Position numbers and translations under genes: made by a program
Source of the DNA: Aquimarina sp. RZ0
GTDB lineage: Bacteria > Bacteroidota > Bacteroidia > Flavobacteriales > Flavobacteriaceae
Length of the DNA: 64,000 nucleotides
Direction: 5' to 3'
Assembly (NCBI RefSeq): GCF_008370685.1
Contig: NZ_VTZU01000041.1
Location: 1-64,000 of the forward strand
Shown: positions 44,211 to 52,402 of the stretch, piece by piece
Layout of the letters: each line of letters starts with the position of its first letter
How positions within the stretch are numbered: position 1 is the stretch's first letter
Notes under the pieces: model-generated
Database searches by the model: none
What the model was told of the DNA's origin: nothing
Seen by the model: only the letters and a program-made list of their open reading frames with translations

Positions 44211-45236
44211 ATGAAACGAAATACAACAACTGTTTCGCGCAGTAAAAAGAAAGTCCGAGGCGGACAGCCAAAAAATAAAAAGAAACCACTTACCCAAAAG
44301 CAGATAGTAATGATCGGCTTAGGAGGAGGTGTCGCTTTGGGATTAGGATTTCTTGCTTATAACCACTTCAAAAATAAAGCTGCTACAAGGCGTAGCTTAC
44401 TAAGTGATCCCATCACCATTCCATCAGAAGATATTGTTATAAAACCTAATCTGCCCGTCGCGGCTCGCGACTTTCCTTTGAAAAGAGGGGTTAGAGGTGC
44501 ATTGGTAGTAATGCTACAAAATGCACTCTTAGCCAAAGGCGGACAAGCAGCTATGATCATTAAAGAGACTAGTTTCAGAAATGGGCGTGTGGATGGCATT
44601 TTTGGAACAGGAACAGAACGCGCATTACAAGCTGCTGGATTCCCATCTGTTATCACACAATCTAATTTTACCACCTTGGTCGGCAAAAATAATAAAGCTA
44701 CCTCTGGAGGTTTTGATCCTGGAGCAATCGCCAAAGAAATTATCAATGCTGCCAATAGAAGAAATCTATTTGGAGTCCTCAGTGGGCTGAAGAAGATTGA
44801 TTCCGTAGATCAGTACCAACAGGTTAGTACTTTTTTTCAGGGCGTTAGGATTACAGGGATTCGAGTAACTTCTTTAGTCAATGCCTTACTCAGTGTGGCA
44901 TTTAAACAAAAAGAACTGGAGAAAGTAAAGATTAGAGCAGAATTCAGACGCATGGGACTCAAACAAAACACCCGTGGGGTATGGTTTATTCCCGGACTCG
45001 GTGAGGTCACAGACCTTTTTGAAAATAATCAGGAGCAGATACACCAGGAGTGGAATCTGGCTATTGCAGTGAAACCTACCTTGCTCAAATCAGCAGATGG
45101 TTCTTTTATAGTTCCTGAATTAGCACCCAATACCGTAGTGGGATATATCACAGGAATGGAAAATGGTACTACCCGAATCCTAACGCAATCAGGAGAAACC
45201 GTCTTTGCACCTACCAGAAACCTATCCTCTATATAA
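44211..45236 (+). CDS. Membrane-anchored peptidoglycan-binding protein
   Basis: The 341-residue protein has a very basic N-terminus (about 1-28), a membrane segment (about 30-50, MIGLGGGVALGLGFLAYNHF) and a PG_binding_1-like domain at about 85-150 (RGVRGALVVMLQNALLAKGG, then NGRVDGIFGTGTERALQAAG). The rest (about 160-340) is mixed, with an ending that repeats ITGMENGTTRILTQSGETV-like strands. It would bind peptidoglycan from the envelope or a particle membrane. It follows the annexin-like gene after 5 bases. Confidence 0.75.
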   Translation: MKRNTTTVSRSKKKVRGGQPKNKKKPLTQKQIVMIGLGGGVALGLGFLAYNHFKNKAATRRSLLSDPITIPSEDIVIKPNLPVAARDFPLKRGVRGALVVMLQNALLAKGGQAAMIIKETSFRNGRVDGIFGTGTERALQAAGFPSVITQSNFTTLVGKNNKATSGGFDPGAIAKEIINAANRRNLFGVLSGLKKIDSVDQYQQVSTFFQGVRITGIRVTSLVNALLSVAFKQKELEKVKIRAEFRRMGLKQNTRGVWFIPGLGEVTDLFENNQEQIHQEWNLAIAVKPTLLKSADGSFIVPELAPNTVVGYITGMENGTTRILTQSGETVFAPTRNLSSI

Positions 45237-45282
45237 AAGCTACAACTGAAACATTATAAATATAAAATCTAAAAGTATAACA

Positions 45283-45675
45283 ATGAAAAAAGTAATAAAA
45301 TGGTTACAACCGATATTTGATAAGTTTACGCCTCTTTGGAGTTATTTTAAAGTATGGCGTGAATTGTCCTCATTAGCAGTAGGATTGATGCTTTGGATAC
45401 ATAGTGCGGTATTCCTTCGATGGATTGACCCCACGGCAGGAACCTATGATGCAGGGGTATTTCAGGTATATCTATTTGCGATCATAGGCATTTTTATTCT
45501 GCACGGAATTGTACGAATTCTAATGAAACTTATCTGGCCCACTTCAGAACATTATTTGGATCATCATTTTAGAAACGATTTTAATACCATAACACCATGG
45601 CAAAAGCTAAAATTATCCACCTTTATATTCTTTGCGTTCTTATTTGCAGTAGCACTTTTAGCCAGGGCTCTATGA
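45283..45675 (+). CDS. Three-helix membrane protein, holin-like
   Basis: The 130-residue protein has hydrophobic segments at about 30-48, 60-85 and 108-128 and a polar loop between the second and third (SEHYLDHHFRNDF). Size and topology suit a holin, and it directly precedes a CHAP hydrolase gene with overlap. Holins share no sequence signature, so this remains a guess. The overlap with the next gene is 4 or 79 bases depending on its start. Confidence 0.58.
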   Translation: MKKVIKWLQPIFDKFTPLWSYFKVWRELSSLAVGLMLWIHSAVFLRWIDPTAGTYDAGVFQVYLFAIIGIFILHGIVRILMKLIWPTSEHYLDHHFRNDFNTITPWQKLKLSTFIFFAFLFAVALLARAL

Positions 45676-45845
45676 GCCTAATAAATAATCAAAACGATGA
45701 AGAACAATACACAAGAGAGTGTGTAAAAGAATTGTATGATTCGCAGGTAGGCGTTCGTGAAACTGGAGGTGCTAATAGAGGACTTCAGGTAGAGAGGTAT
45801 CTGGCAAGTGTGGATTTAGGTTCTGGATATGCATACTGCGCTGCC
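45597..45845 (+). CDS. CHAP amidase-like protein, 5' exon (interrupted by group II intron)
   Basis: This exon encodes the first 83 residues: a signal-peptide-like start (MAKAKIIHLYILCVLICSST) and the catalytic Cys at residue 81 in the YCAA motif. An alternative start at 45672 (MSLINNQ) overlaps the previous stop as ATGA and would make a cytosolic endolysin. The group II intron begins with GTGCG at 45846. The 3' exon at 48294 continues the frame exactly as FVSWVYQHA, giving YCAAFVSW, equivalent to WCASFVSW of the effector at 24923. Splicing is therefore needed for a full 192-residue protein. Confidence 0.82.
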
Positions 45846-46374
45846 GTGCGCCGTGAAACGCACTAAAGAATTTTCACAAAGTGAAAGGTGTTCAAAGCAG
45901 ATGACACCTAGACCAACGCCTTACCTAAGTCTGAAAAGATAAGGGGACAACAGCATGGTTGTAAAGCGGAAAATTGAAGAAAATATGTACTCAATGGCTC
46001 TGCAAGGTCTGTCCGATATGATTAAAACTAGACTGTTTGAAATCCAATTTCCAGTGATGATACAGTACATCCACCGGAAGCATATTTGAAAACGGTGACA
46101 GTAGTAGACAGGGAATAAAGCAGCTTTCTTGTTACGCTTTGACTACTGTAACGATGCCCAGTGAGGGCATTTAAGGGGATGAATAGATAATCTAAGTCGG
46201 ACTAACGTTCTTTAGTGACGGAACACGGGATGGTCTAAGGAGGGAGACCTCTATGATCACGGAGTTCTCATAGTAGTCGTGAGGGTAACGTCTCACCAGG
46301 GCGAACGATAACGCCGTTCACAGGGCGAAGGGGAACAGGTAGTTATTAATGTATTAAAATGAGAGGTACGCAAG

Positions 46375-48255
46375 ATGCGAAAAGCTGAAACATTATTAAA
46401 CATTGTACGAACTCGCTCAAAGCGAGGCTTAACGGTAAACAATGTTTACCGAATGCTCTATCAGAAAGATTTATATCTGATGGCTTATTCCAAGTTATAT
46501 AGGAATGACGGAGCAATGACTAAAGGAGTAACTAATGAAACTGTAGACGGAATGTCAATGGAAAAAATCGAAAAATTGATTGAATCATTAAGGTTTGAAA
46601 GATACCGATGGACACCTGTGCGACGTGTTTATATTCCTAAAAAGAATAACAAAACACGACCGCTTGGACTTCCTACTTTCAGTGATAAGTTACTTCAGGA
46701 AGTAATCAGGTTACTATTGGAAGCCTTTTATGAACCTCAATTCAGTGAATCATCACACGGTTTTAGACCCAAACGTGGTTGCCATACTGCATTGCATTTG
46801 GTAGGACAAAAGGGGCACGGAACTAAATGGTTTATTGAAGGAGATATCAAAGCGTGTTTTGACAGAATTGATCACACAGTTCTTATAAACATACTTAAAA
46901 AGGATTTCAAAGATAACAGGTTTGTCTCTTTGATTGAAAGACTATTAAAAGCAGGCGACCTTGAGAATTGGGTATATAACAGGACATATAGTGGAGTTCC
47001 ACAAGGCTCAATTGTAGGTCCAATCCTTACTAATCTAGTTCTAAACAAACTAGATCAGTTTATGGAAAAGGAAATCATCCCCAATTTCAACAAGGGAATC
47101 ATTCGAAAAAGAAGCTCTGAATATAAACGGATCTCTGAACAGATCAGTTACTGGAAGCAGAAGGGCGAATGGGACAAAGTCAAGGCACTTCGAAAGGTCT
47201 CTCAAGCGATGCCTTCCGTAGAACCAAACGATCCTAACTTTAAAAGGGTATGGTATGTAAGGTATGCTGATGACTGGCTTGTAGGGGTAACGGGTACAAA
47301 AGTAGAAGCGGAAATAATCAAGGATAGGATGCGGGAATACTTACAGCAGGAATTAAAGTTGGAACTCAGCGATGAGAAAACTTTAATTACACACGCTAAA
47401 AGTGAGTCGGCAAAATTCCTTGGTTACCATATCCGTACATTACACTGTAATACTAAAATGCACAAAGGCAGACGTAGTATCAATGGCGTAATCAGCTTTA
47501 GTATCCCTCCAAAGGTAATTAAAGAGAAAAGGGCTAAGTATACCAGAAATGGAAAGATTATACACCGTCCTGAGAGGATAAAAGATGAACCATATAGTAT
47601 TGTAAGCCAATACCAATCTGAATATAGAGGTCTGGTACAATACTACAAAATGGCTCAAAACCTTAGTAAACTAAACTTGTTAAGGCATACTCTGGAAACA
47701 TCACTTGTAAAAACATTGGCAAATAAGTATAAAACTACTTGTTCCAAAATTTACAAGAAATATGGTGCAACCATTACCATTGCCGAAGGTAGTTACAAAG
47801 TATTACAGGTCATTGTTTCCCGTGAAGGAAAGAAATCCCTTAAAACTCATTTTGGAGCGATCCCGTTGATATTCAATAAACGGGCGAAGATCAATGACAA
47901 AAAGGAGTATTGGACTTGGAACAGCCGTACTGAAATAGTAGAGCGATTATTGGCAGATAAATGCGAACTCTGCGGTAGCAAAGAATCCATAGAAATGCAC
48001 CATATCCGAAAATTATCGGATATAAAGCCAAAAAATGGAAAACCTGTTGCCGAATGGAAATACTTTATGAATGCCAGACAACGAAAAAGCCTTGCCGTAT
48101 GCAAGAAGTGCCATAATAAAATCCATAATGGAGAATATGATGGTACTTCACCGAGACGTAAAACTACTGGAGAGCCTTGTGACTTGGAAACTGTCATGCA
48201 GGGTTCGGAGAGGGACAGTTGGAAAAGTAATCAAAACTTAAAATCAGAATTATGA
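46375..48255 (+). CDS. ltrA: Group II intron reverse transcriptase/maturase (RT-X-HNH)
   Basis: The 626-residue intron-encoded protein has RT domain motifs including PKKNNKTRPLGLPT, HGFRPKRGCHTAL, GDIKACFDRIDH, SGVPQGSIVGPIL and the catalytic YADD at 297-300. A maturase (X) region follows. The C-terminus is an HNH endonuclease: CELCGS (Cys530 and Cys533), MHHIRKL and CKKCHNKIH (Cys576). It promotes splicing and retrohoming. The frame continues through domain V and ends in domain VI, so the last codons double as catalytic RNA, which is unusual. Confidence 0.95.
   Translation: MRKAETLLNIVRTRSKRGLTVNNVYRMLYQKDLYLMAYSKLYRNDGAMTKGVTNETVDGMSMEKIEKLIESLRFERYRWTPVRRVYIPKKNNKTRPLGLPTFSDKLLQEVIRLLLEAFYEPQFSESSHGFRPKRGCHTALHLVGQKGHGTKWFIEGDIKACFDRIDHTVLINILKKDFKDNRFVSLIERLLKAGDLENWVYNRTYSGVPQGSIVGPILTNLVLNKLDQFMEKEIIPNFNKGIIRKRSSEYKRISEQISYWKQKGEWDKVKALRKVSQAMPSVEPNDPNFKRVWYVRYADDWLVGVTGTKVEAEIIKDRMREYLQQELKLELSDEKTLITHAKSESAKFLGYHIRTLHCNTKMHKGRRSINGVISFSIPPKVIKEKRAKYTRNGKIIHRPERIKDEPYSIVSQYQSEYRGLVQYYKMAQNLSKLNLLRHTLETSLVKTLANKYKTTCSKIYKKYGATITIAEGSYKVLQVIVSREGKKSLKTHFGAIPLIFNKRAKINDKKEYWTWNSRTEIVERLLADKCELCGSKESIEMHHIRKLSDIKPKNGKPVAEWKYFMNARQRKSLAVCKKCHNKIHNGEYDGTSPRRKTTGEPCDLETVMQGSERDSWKSNQNLKSEL
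48172..48206 (+). ncRNA. Group II intron domain V
   Basis: The 35-nt hairpin carries AGC (48173-48175), a GGAAAC loop and the closing GGGTT. This is the catalytic core of the ribozyme. It overlaps the last codons of the maturase gene. Confidence 0.85.
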
Positions 48256-48293
48256 CGATAAGAATTGATCAACTCGCTGGCTGTCTACTCTAC

Positions 48294-48623
48294 TTTGTGT
48301 CCTGGGTTTATCAGCATGCAGATGTTCAAACGCCACTTAGTGGCTGGGTGCCGAGTTATGCGCTGAAGCGTAAACGAATCTATCACAGAGGAAAGTTTGA
48401 AAAGAGAACTCCACAGACAGGAGATGTATTTATGGTCTGGTATCACAAATTAAAGCGTCCTGCGCATATCGGATTTGTAGATCAGTGGGGAGAGAAATGG
48501 ATTATTACTGTAGAAGGGAATACCAATGATAACGGATCAAGAGAAGGTGATGGTGTCTATAGAAAACGAAGACTGAAAAAACAAATATGGGCAGTATCCG
48601 ACTTCGTTGGCAGTGCCAACTGA
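48294..48623 (+). CDS. CHAP amidase-like protein, 3' exon
   Basis: Starting in frame with FVSWVYQHA, this exon supplies the rest of the CHAP/NlpC-like domain, with His141 (in the joined protein) in the AHIGFVDQW motif. A basic segment (KRKRIYHRGKFEKR) and an ending WAVSDFVG follow. Without splicing, only a truncated form from the ATG at 48252 could be made, lacking the catalytic Cys. The next gene starts after 44 bases, preceded by an AAAACGAT motif. Confidence 0.82.
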   Translation, partial: FVSWVYQHADVQTPLSGWVPSYALKRKRIYHRGKFEKRTPQTGDVFMVWYHKLKRPAHIGFVDQWGEKWIITVEGNTNDNGSREGDGVYRKRRLKKQIWAVSDFVGSAN

Positions 48624-48667
48624 CAAAAATACTATCAGCAAATAACTAAAAACGATCAACTATTAAA

Positions 48668-49327
48668 ATGCTATCCAAGAGTTTACAAATATTACGAAGC
48701 AAAGGATACAAAATCTATAGGCAACCGTACAGGCTAAATATAGTAGGATATCGCAGTCGCTTTATGGGGAGTAATCGCTTTGATGATGAAATCCATGTAT
48801 TCTATACCAATGATAAAGGAAAATGGGTGTATCATATCTTCAGGGCAACTACAGATCCGGGGCAGTATTGGCTGGAAAACCCAATGCACCCAAAAGGAAC
48901 TGCTTTTCTGAAGAAAGGGCAATATGTAGATGCCTATAGCTTGGGATTACATCGCGGGGTGTATCAGGCACTCATACAAAAAGCTCCCGTAAGTGTCATT
49001 CGTAACTATGAGCGAAAAGGGCTCTTTAAATGGTTCGAATCTGGATTTCAGGATACAGGAAGATTTGGAATTAATATCCACCGGGCTAGAAAACAGGGAA
49101 CCACTAAAGTAATAGATGACTTTTCTGCTGGATGTTTGGTGTTTGCCAATGCAGAAGACTTTGATCGTTTTTTAAAACTATCAAATCAGCATCGAAAACG
49201 ATATGGGAATTCTTTTACAGTTACCCTGGTAGATTTTAGGGATGAGCGAAGGAGAAGATTACAACTAGCAGCTTGGGGATCAATAGCAGCAGCTAGTGGG
49301 TTATTGTTATTAAACAGAATGAACTGA
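48668..49327 (+). CDS. L,D-transpeptidase (YkuD)-like protein with membrane anchor
   Basis: The 219-residue protein has the YkuD-type active-site pattern: His138 in GINIHRA and Ser153-x-Gly-Cys156 in FSAGCLVFA, 18 residues apart as in the family. There is no signal peptide, but a C-terminal hydrophobic segment (about 199-216, LAAWGSIAAASGLLLL) may anchor it. L,D-transpeptidases modify peptidoglycan cross-links. In a particle it could help penetration of the wall or local anchoring. The stop overlaps the next start (TGATG). Confidence 0.68.
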   Translation: MLSKSLQILRSKGYKIYRQPYRLNIVGYRSRFMGSNRFDDEIHVFYTNDKGKWVYHIFRATTDPGQYWLENPMHPKGTAFLKKGQYVDAYSLGLHRGVYQALIQKAPVSVIRNYERKGLFKWFESGFQDTGRFGINIHRARKQGTTKVIDDFSAGCLVFANAEDFDRFLKLSNQHRKRYGNSFTVTLVDFRDERRRRLQLAAWGSIAAASGLLLLNRMN

Positions 49328-49509
49328 TGAAGGTTTCTAAAAACACAAAAAAAGCAGGATGGACACTCATTGGAAGTATGCTAGGATTTATTGTAGCTAA
49401 AAAGTACTCCCCTAAAGAGACCTACCCATTTATCCTGATAGGTGGTTTTATAGGAACTTGTCTTGGTGAGGAACTGATTAATGAACCTAAAGAGGAGAAA
49501 ATGTTGTAA
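49327..49509 (+). CDS. Small two-helix membrane protein
   Basis: The 60-residue protein has two hydrophobic, glycine-rich segments (GWTLIGSMLGFIVA and YPFILIGGFIGTCLG) linked by a short basic loop. It overlaps the L,D-transpeptidase-like gene by one base. The topology suggests a helical hairpin. Unclassified. Confidence 0.62.
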   Translation: MKVSKNTKKAGWTLIGSMLGFIVAKKYSPKETYPFILIGGFIGTCLGEELINEPKEEKML

Positions 49510-49602
49510 AGACATTACGAAAATCTTTGATAACATTCAATTGAATACTAGAAATGAATGGATTAGGTTCGTTGGGTGCATTAATAATTTTAAAAATCAG
49601 AT

Positions 49603-49734
49603 ATGAACACATCAGAAAAAGACAACAAATTACCGAAGAGAATCTTAGTAGAAGAACTTCCTATAATTTTTAGACATCACAATATTGATGTTACTGCCAC
49701 TTATCTTAAAACAATCAAAGGAAATGAAAGTTAA
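49603..49734 (+). CDS. Very small hypothetical protein
   Basis: A 43-residue frame (MNTSEKDNKLPKRILVEELP...) overlaps the next start by 11 bases and ends IKGNES. The position and composition support a real gene, but the length leaves doubt. Confidence 0.45.
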   Translation: MNTSEKDNKLPKRILVEELPIIFRHHNIDVTATYLKTIKGNES

Positions 49735-49990
49735 TACTGAACGATTATATCTGGTAAAAAAACCGTATCCCGAATTATTGGATTTTAGGGAGATTTTTGT
49801 GGATGCCGAATTTAATCTTCGTGACCTGGAAGAATTATTTTCTCGCGGTTTTGGATCTGAAAGCTTATTTGGGATATACACCAATCGCGAAACTGCCCTT
49901 AAAGATGCAGAAATGTTATGGAGAGATTTTGTACGACAAAAAAAATGCATCCCAATAAATACAGAAAAGAACGCTTTCGGGAATTTGTAG
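49724..49990 (+). CDS. Paralogous small protein A1
   Basis: The 88-residue protein starts at MKVNTERLYLV; a longer upstream start is unlikely. It resembles the 50148 gene product, with the shared features MK(V/I)N...LY(L/I)V.KP at the start and (F/H)GIYT..(R/E)(E/A)A later. A1 is followed by B1, and the pair appears to be duplicated as A2-B2. Soluble, mixed alpha/beta; no known domain. Confidence 0.62.
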   Translation: MKVNTERLYLVKKPYPELLDFREIFVDAEFNLRDLEELFSRGFGSESLFGIYTNRETALKDAEMLWRDFVRQKKCIPINTEKNAFGNL

Positions 49991-50136
49991 ATGAACTGGA
50001 AATGCTTTCTAACAAACACAATATTGCCATACAGTCCATAGGAGGTATTTATATTTTCGATGAACCCATGATCATCAGTTATGATGCAGATGAAACTTCA
50101 GGAGATTTAATTTCCAATTGGATAGAATCCTTATAA
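49945..50136 (+). CDS. Paralogous small protein B1
   Basis: The 63-residue form starting MHPNKYRKERF is preferred. It resembles the 50551 gene product: a charged helical start ending in FV(D/R)(E/D)L..(L/I)S..H.(I/V)AI(Q/E), then a hydrophobic beta part. It overlaps A1 by 46 bases. Unclassified. Confidence 0.52.
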   Translation: MHPNKYRKERFREFVDELEMLSNKHNIAIQSIGGIYIFDEPMIISYDADETSGDLISNWIESL

Positions 50137-50147
50137 AAAATGATCAT

Positions 50148-50570
50148 ATGAAAATCAATTTAAATAAACTCTATATTGTATATAAACCCACAAAGTATTC
50201 AGAAAGAGTTGATGTATTTAGTGGGCGATCTAATAATATAAGCGGTTTGCGAAACCAGTTCCGAGGGGGATTGGAACCAAAAGAAATACACGGAATTTAT
50301 ACCACTTTATCTGAAGCTAATCGGGTTACGGATACATTGCTAAAAGGCAAAGTGAGAAAAAAAAGTACTAAACGAAAAAAGAAATCCACTAGTGGATATG
50401 CCTTGTTTAGTGATGCAGTAATGGCTAAAGATAAGTATAGGGTGACAACTCCTCCCAAAGTCATTTATCCTACCAGAAAAGCTGCACAAAAGGAAGTAGA
50501 TAAAATTCGTAAAAAGACGGGAAGGAATCCTGAAATAAAAATTATGACTTATGACAAATCAAAACGATAA
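50148..50570 (+). CDS. Paralogous protein A2 with extra basic C-terminus
   Basis: The 140-residue protein starts MKINLNKLYIVYKP and resembles A1. It is longer, with a lysine-rich linker (about 65-80) and a C-terminal segment (YRVTTPPKVIYPTRKAAQKE) that looks like a second copy of a similar alpha/beta unit. No known family. It overlaps B2 by 20 bases. Confidence 0.6.
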   Translation: MKINLNKLYIVYKPTKYSERVDVFSGRSNNISGLRNQFRGGLEPKEIHGIYTTLSEANRVTDTLLKGKVRKKSTKRKKKSTSGYALFSDAVMAKDKYRVTTPPKVIYPTRKAAQKEVDKIRKKTGRNPEIKIMTYDKSKR

Positions 50571-50757
50571 AGAAAAACGGATTAAGGAGTTTTTGAGAGA
50601 CCTTAAAAAAATATCCATGCAGCACGGAGTCGCCATTGAAACCAGAACACCTCCTTATGCATTAAATGTTAGACAGAATATCACCTATATCGTAAATCCT
50701 AAAACAAAAACGGTATTTCCTGTATGGTTGAATACCGAAAAGGATCCTTTTATTTAA
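50551..50757 (+). CDS. Paralogous small protein B2
   Basis: The 68-residue product (MTNQNDKEKRIKEFLRDLKK...) resembles B1. A charged helix is followed by AIETRTPPYALNV and a beta end. The start lies inside A2, indicating coupled translation. Confidence 0.55.
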   Translation: MTNQNDKEKRIKEFLRDLKKISMQHGVAIETRTPPYALNVRQNITYIVNPKTKTVFPVWLNTEKDPFI

Positions 50758-50766
50758 AACGTTGAT

Positions 50767-51147
50767 ATGAAAAAGAATAAACTATATGCTATTGCCGATT
50801 TAGATGGGGCTTTTATAAAGAAAATAAGAGTTAATTCTCATAGTGAGGTTCAAAAATACATTGATAAAATGCATTTAAAAGGAATTTCGTTATCTGCTTG
50901 GGAATTAAGCACATCAAAACGTAGATTATCCAAAAAGCTATTATCAGAGCTTGAAAGTTTGATTTCAAATAATAGTCATAAACTTAATAAAACAGACCTT
51001 TTAGCTTTCAAAAAGTTACTTGACAAACTAAAAAAATATCCGGCAGCCGATGGAATGATCGTTGTCAACCAATACTTTGATACTTTTTTAAGAGAACTTA
51101 TTCCCTCTAAAATATGGGTTGCAATGGGAGGAACAATCAATAAATAA
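50767..51147 (+). CDS. Hypothetical protein
   Basis: The 126-residue protein starts MKKNKLYAIADLDGAFIKK. It contains leucine- and lysine-rich helices (LSKKLLSELESLISNNSHKL) and ends with a basic/Trp segment. The first residues resemble A1/A2 weakly (LYAI..L). It follows B2 by 9 bases in the same run and precedes an HTH-like gene. Unclassified. Confidence 0.6.
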   Translation: MKKNKLYAIADLDGAFIKKIRVNSHSEVQKYIDKMHLKGISLSAWELSTSKRRLSKKLLSELESLISNNSHKLNKTDLLAFKKLLDKLKKYPAADGMIVVNQYFDTFLRELIPSKIWVAMGGTINK

Positions 51148-51154
51148 TAATGTT

Positions 51155-51376
51155 ATGGAAAAACAAGGAATATATTTTGAAGGGGAATACAGAATCAAAC
51201 CAAAAGCGTATTATAAATATGAATTGGCAGCATTGTATAATGTTTGCACCAAAACCTTCTCTTCCTGGATTCATATGTATACAGAAGAATTAAAACAGTT
51301 TGGCTATAAAAAAAGTACAAAATTACTTCGTCCTGAAGTGGTACGGTTTCTATTCGAAAGATTAGGAGAACCATAG
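51155..51376 (+). CDS. Small HTH-like protein
   Basis: The 73-residue form starting MEKQGIYFEGE is preferred over a frame extending 12 residues upstream. It has the helical pattern YKYELAALYNVCTKTFSSWI, then KKSTKLLRPEVVRFLFERLG. This matches helix-turn-helix or replication-associated DNA-binding proteins; the 36511 gene has a similar layout. It may regulate the downstream DNA-modification genes. Confidence 0.62.
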   Translation: MEKQGIYFEGEYRIKPKAYYKYELAALYNVCTKTFSSWIHMYTEELKQFGYKKSTKLLRPEVVRFLFERLGEP

Positions 51377-51425
51377 TCGAGCCGAGAATCGGCAATTAAA
51401 ACAAATTTTTTTTACATTTTATATT

Positions 51426-52343
51426 ATGAAAATTATCGTACAATTCAGCGGTGGCAAGGATAGTCATGCGTCATTATTATGGGCAGTCCATAGATATGGT
51501 GCTGAAAATATTCAGGCAGTTTTCTGTGACACAGGTTGGGAACATCCGCTTACCTACAAGCACATACAAAATGTCGTCAAAAAATTGCGTGTTACCCTAA
51601 CAACCCTTACTTCAAAAAAGTATAACAACTTTATAGATTTAGTTGCTAAAAAAAAACGGTTTCCATCTACCAAAGCTAGATTTTGTACCGAGGAACTTAA
51701 AGTAAAACCTTTTGTGGATTACATTTTAGATGAAGTACAAGATCATTTTATTGCAGTTCAGGGAATCCGACAAGATGAGAGTACTTCCCGTTCTAAAATG
51801 ACTTCTATGTGCCGTCATTTTAAATTCTATCTAGAGCCTTATGGATATACAAAAGAAGGAAAACCCAAATATCATACGTATCGTAAAAAGGAAGTACTCG
51901 AGTATATAAGGAGCTATGATGATAGCATCTTGCGTCCAATGTTTAAATGGACAGCTCAAGATACCATTGATTTTATCTTAACCAATGGGCATATTCCAAA
52001 TCCATTATATCTAAAAGGATTCTCCAGAGTAGGTTGTTTCCCTTGCATCCAATGCAGCCACACGGAAGTAAAACAACTCCTGAAATTCTATCCCAATCGG
52101 ATCAAAGAATTAGAAGCATATGAACAGGAGCTGCAGACCTCATTTTTTTCTCCGGATTATATTCCGAAACGATTTTGTTCCAAAACTGCTATTGTGAAAA
52201 AAGGAGCTAAAAAAGACAGAATAGTGGCTTACCCTACTACTGAAGATGTTACTAGTTATATTCAGAATAAAAATGCTACTGGAGATTTATTTGAACAGGA
52301 ACTGCCCATTAGTTGTATGAGTTATTATTCTTTGTGTGAATAA
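51426..52343 (+). CDS. PP-loop ATP pyrophosphatase (PAPS reductase/DndC-like)
   Basis: The 305-residue protein has the PP-loop SGGKDS at residues 8-13 (QFSGGKDSHASLLWA). A C-terminal Cys cluster VGCFPCIQCS (about residue 205) recalls Fe-S binding in PAPS reductase and DndC-type enzymes. A middle motif, RQDESTSRSKM, is also family-like. Homologues are frequent in phages and mobile elements and may take part in DNA or nucleotide modification. The full DndBCDE set is absent, so phosphorothioation is not claimed. Confidence 0.82.
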   Translation: MKIIVQFSGGKDSHASLLWAVHRYGAENIQAVFCDTGWEHPLTYKHIQNVVKKLRVTLTTLTSKKYNNFIDLVAKKKRFPSTKARFCTEELKVKPFVDYILDEVQDHFIAVQGIRQDESTSRSKMTSMCRHFKFYLEPYGYTKEGKPKYHTYRKKEVLEYIRSYDDSILRPMFKWTAQDTIDFILTNGHIPNPLYLKGFSRVGCFPCIQCSHTEVKQLLKFYPNRIKELEAYEQELQTSFFSPDYIPKRFCSKTAIVKKGAKKDRIVAYPTTEDVTSYIQNKNATGDLFEQELPISCMSYYSLCE

Positions 52344-52402
52344 TTTTAACGTTTTCATAGAATATGTTTTCGAACCTATTCAATATTGTTATTTTTATAG
52401 TT

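Larger units (their letters stand above)
45846..48293 (+). mobile_element. Group II intron (full length, 2448 bp)
   Basis: The 5' end GTGCG is typical. Domain V at 48172-48206 has the AGC triad and a GAAA tetraloop (AGCCTTGTGACTT GGAAA ...). Domain VI has the pairing GGACAG / CTGTC, with the likely branch A near 7 bases from the 3' end CTAC (48293). The intron-encoded protein lies at 46375-48255. The intron is in the same direction as its host gene, so splicing can restore it. It sits in the CHAP active-site codons. Both boundaries are defined by restoring the reading frame and by conserved intron ends. Confidence 0.92.

Noticed and set aside
51426..52343. A full DNA phosphorothioation (Dnd) system
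   Set aside because: Only a DndC-like PP-loop protein is present; DndB, D and E homologues were not found nearby.
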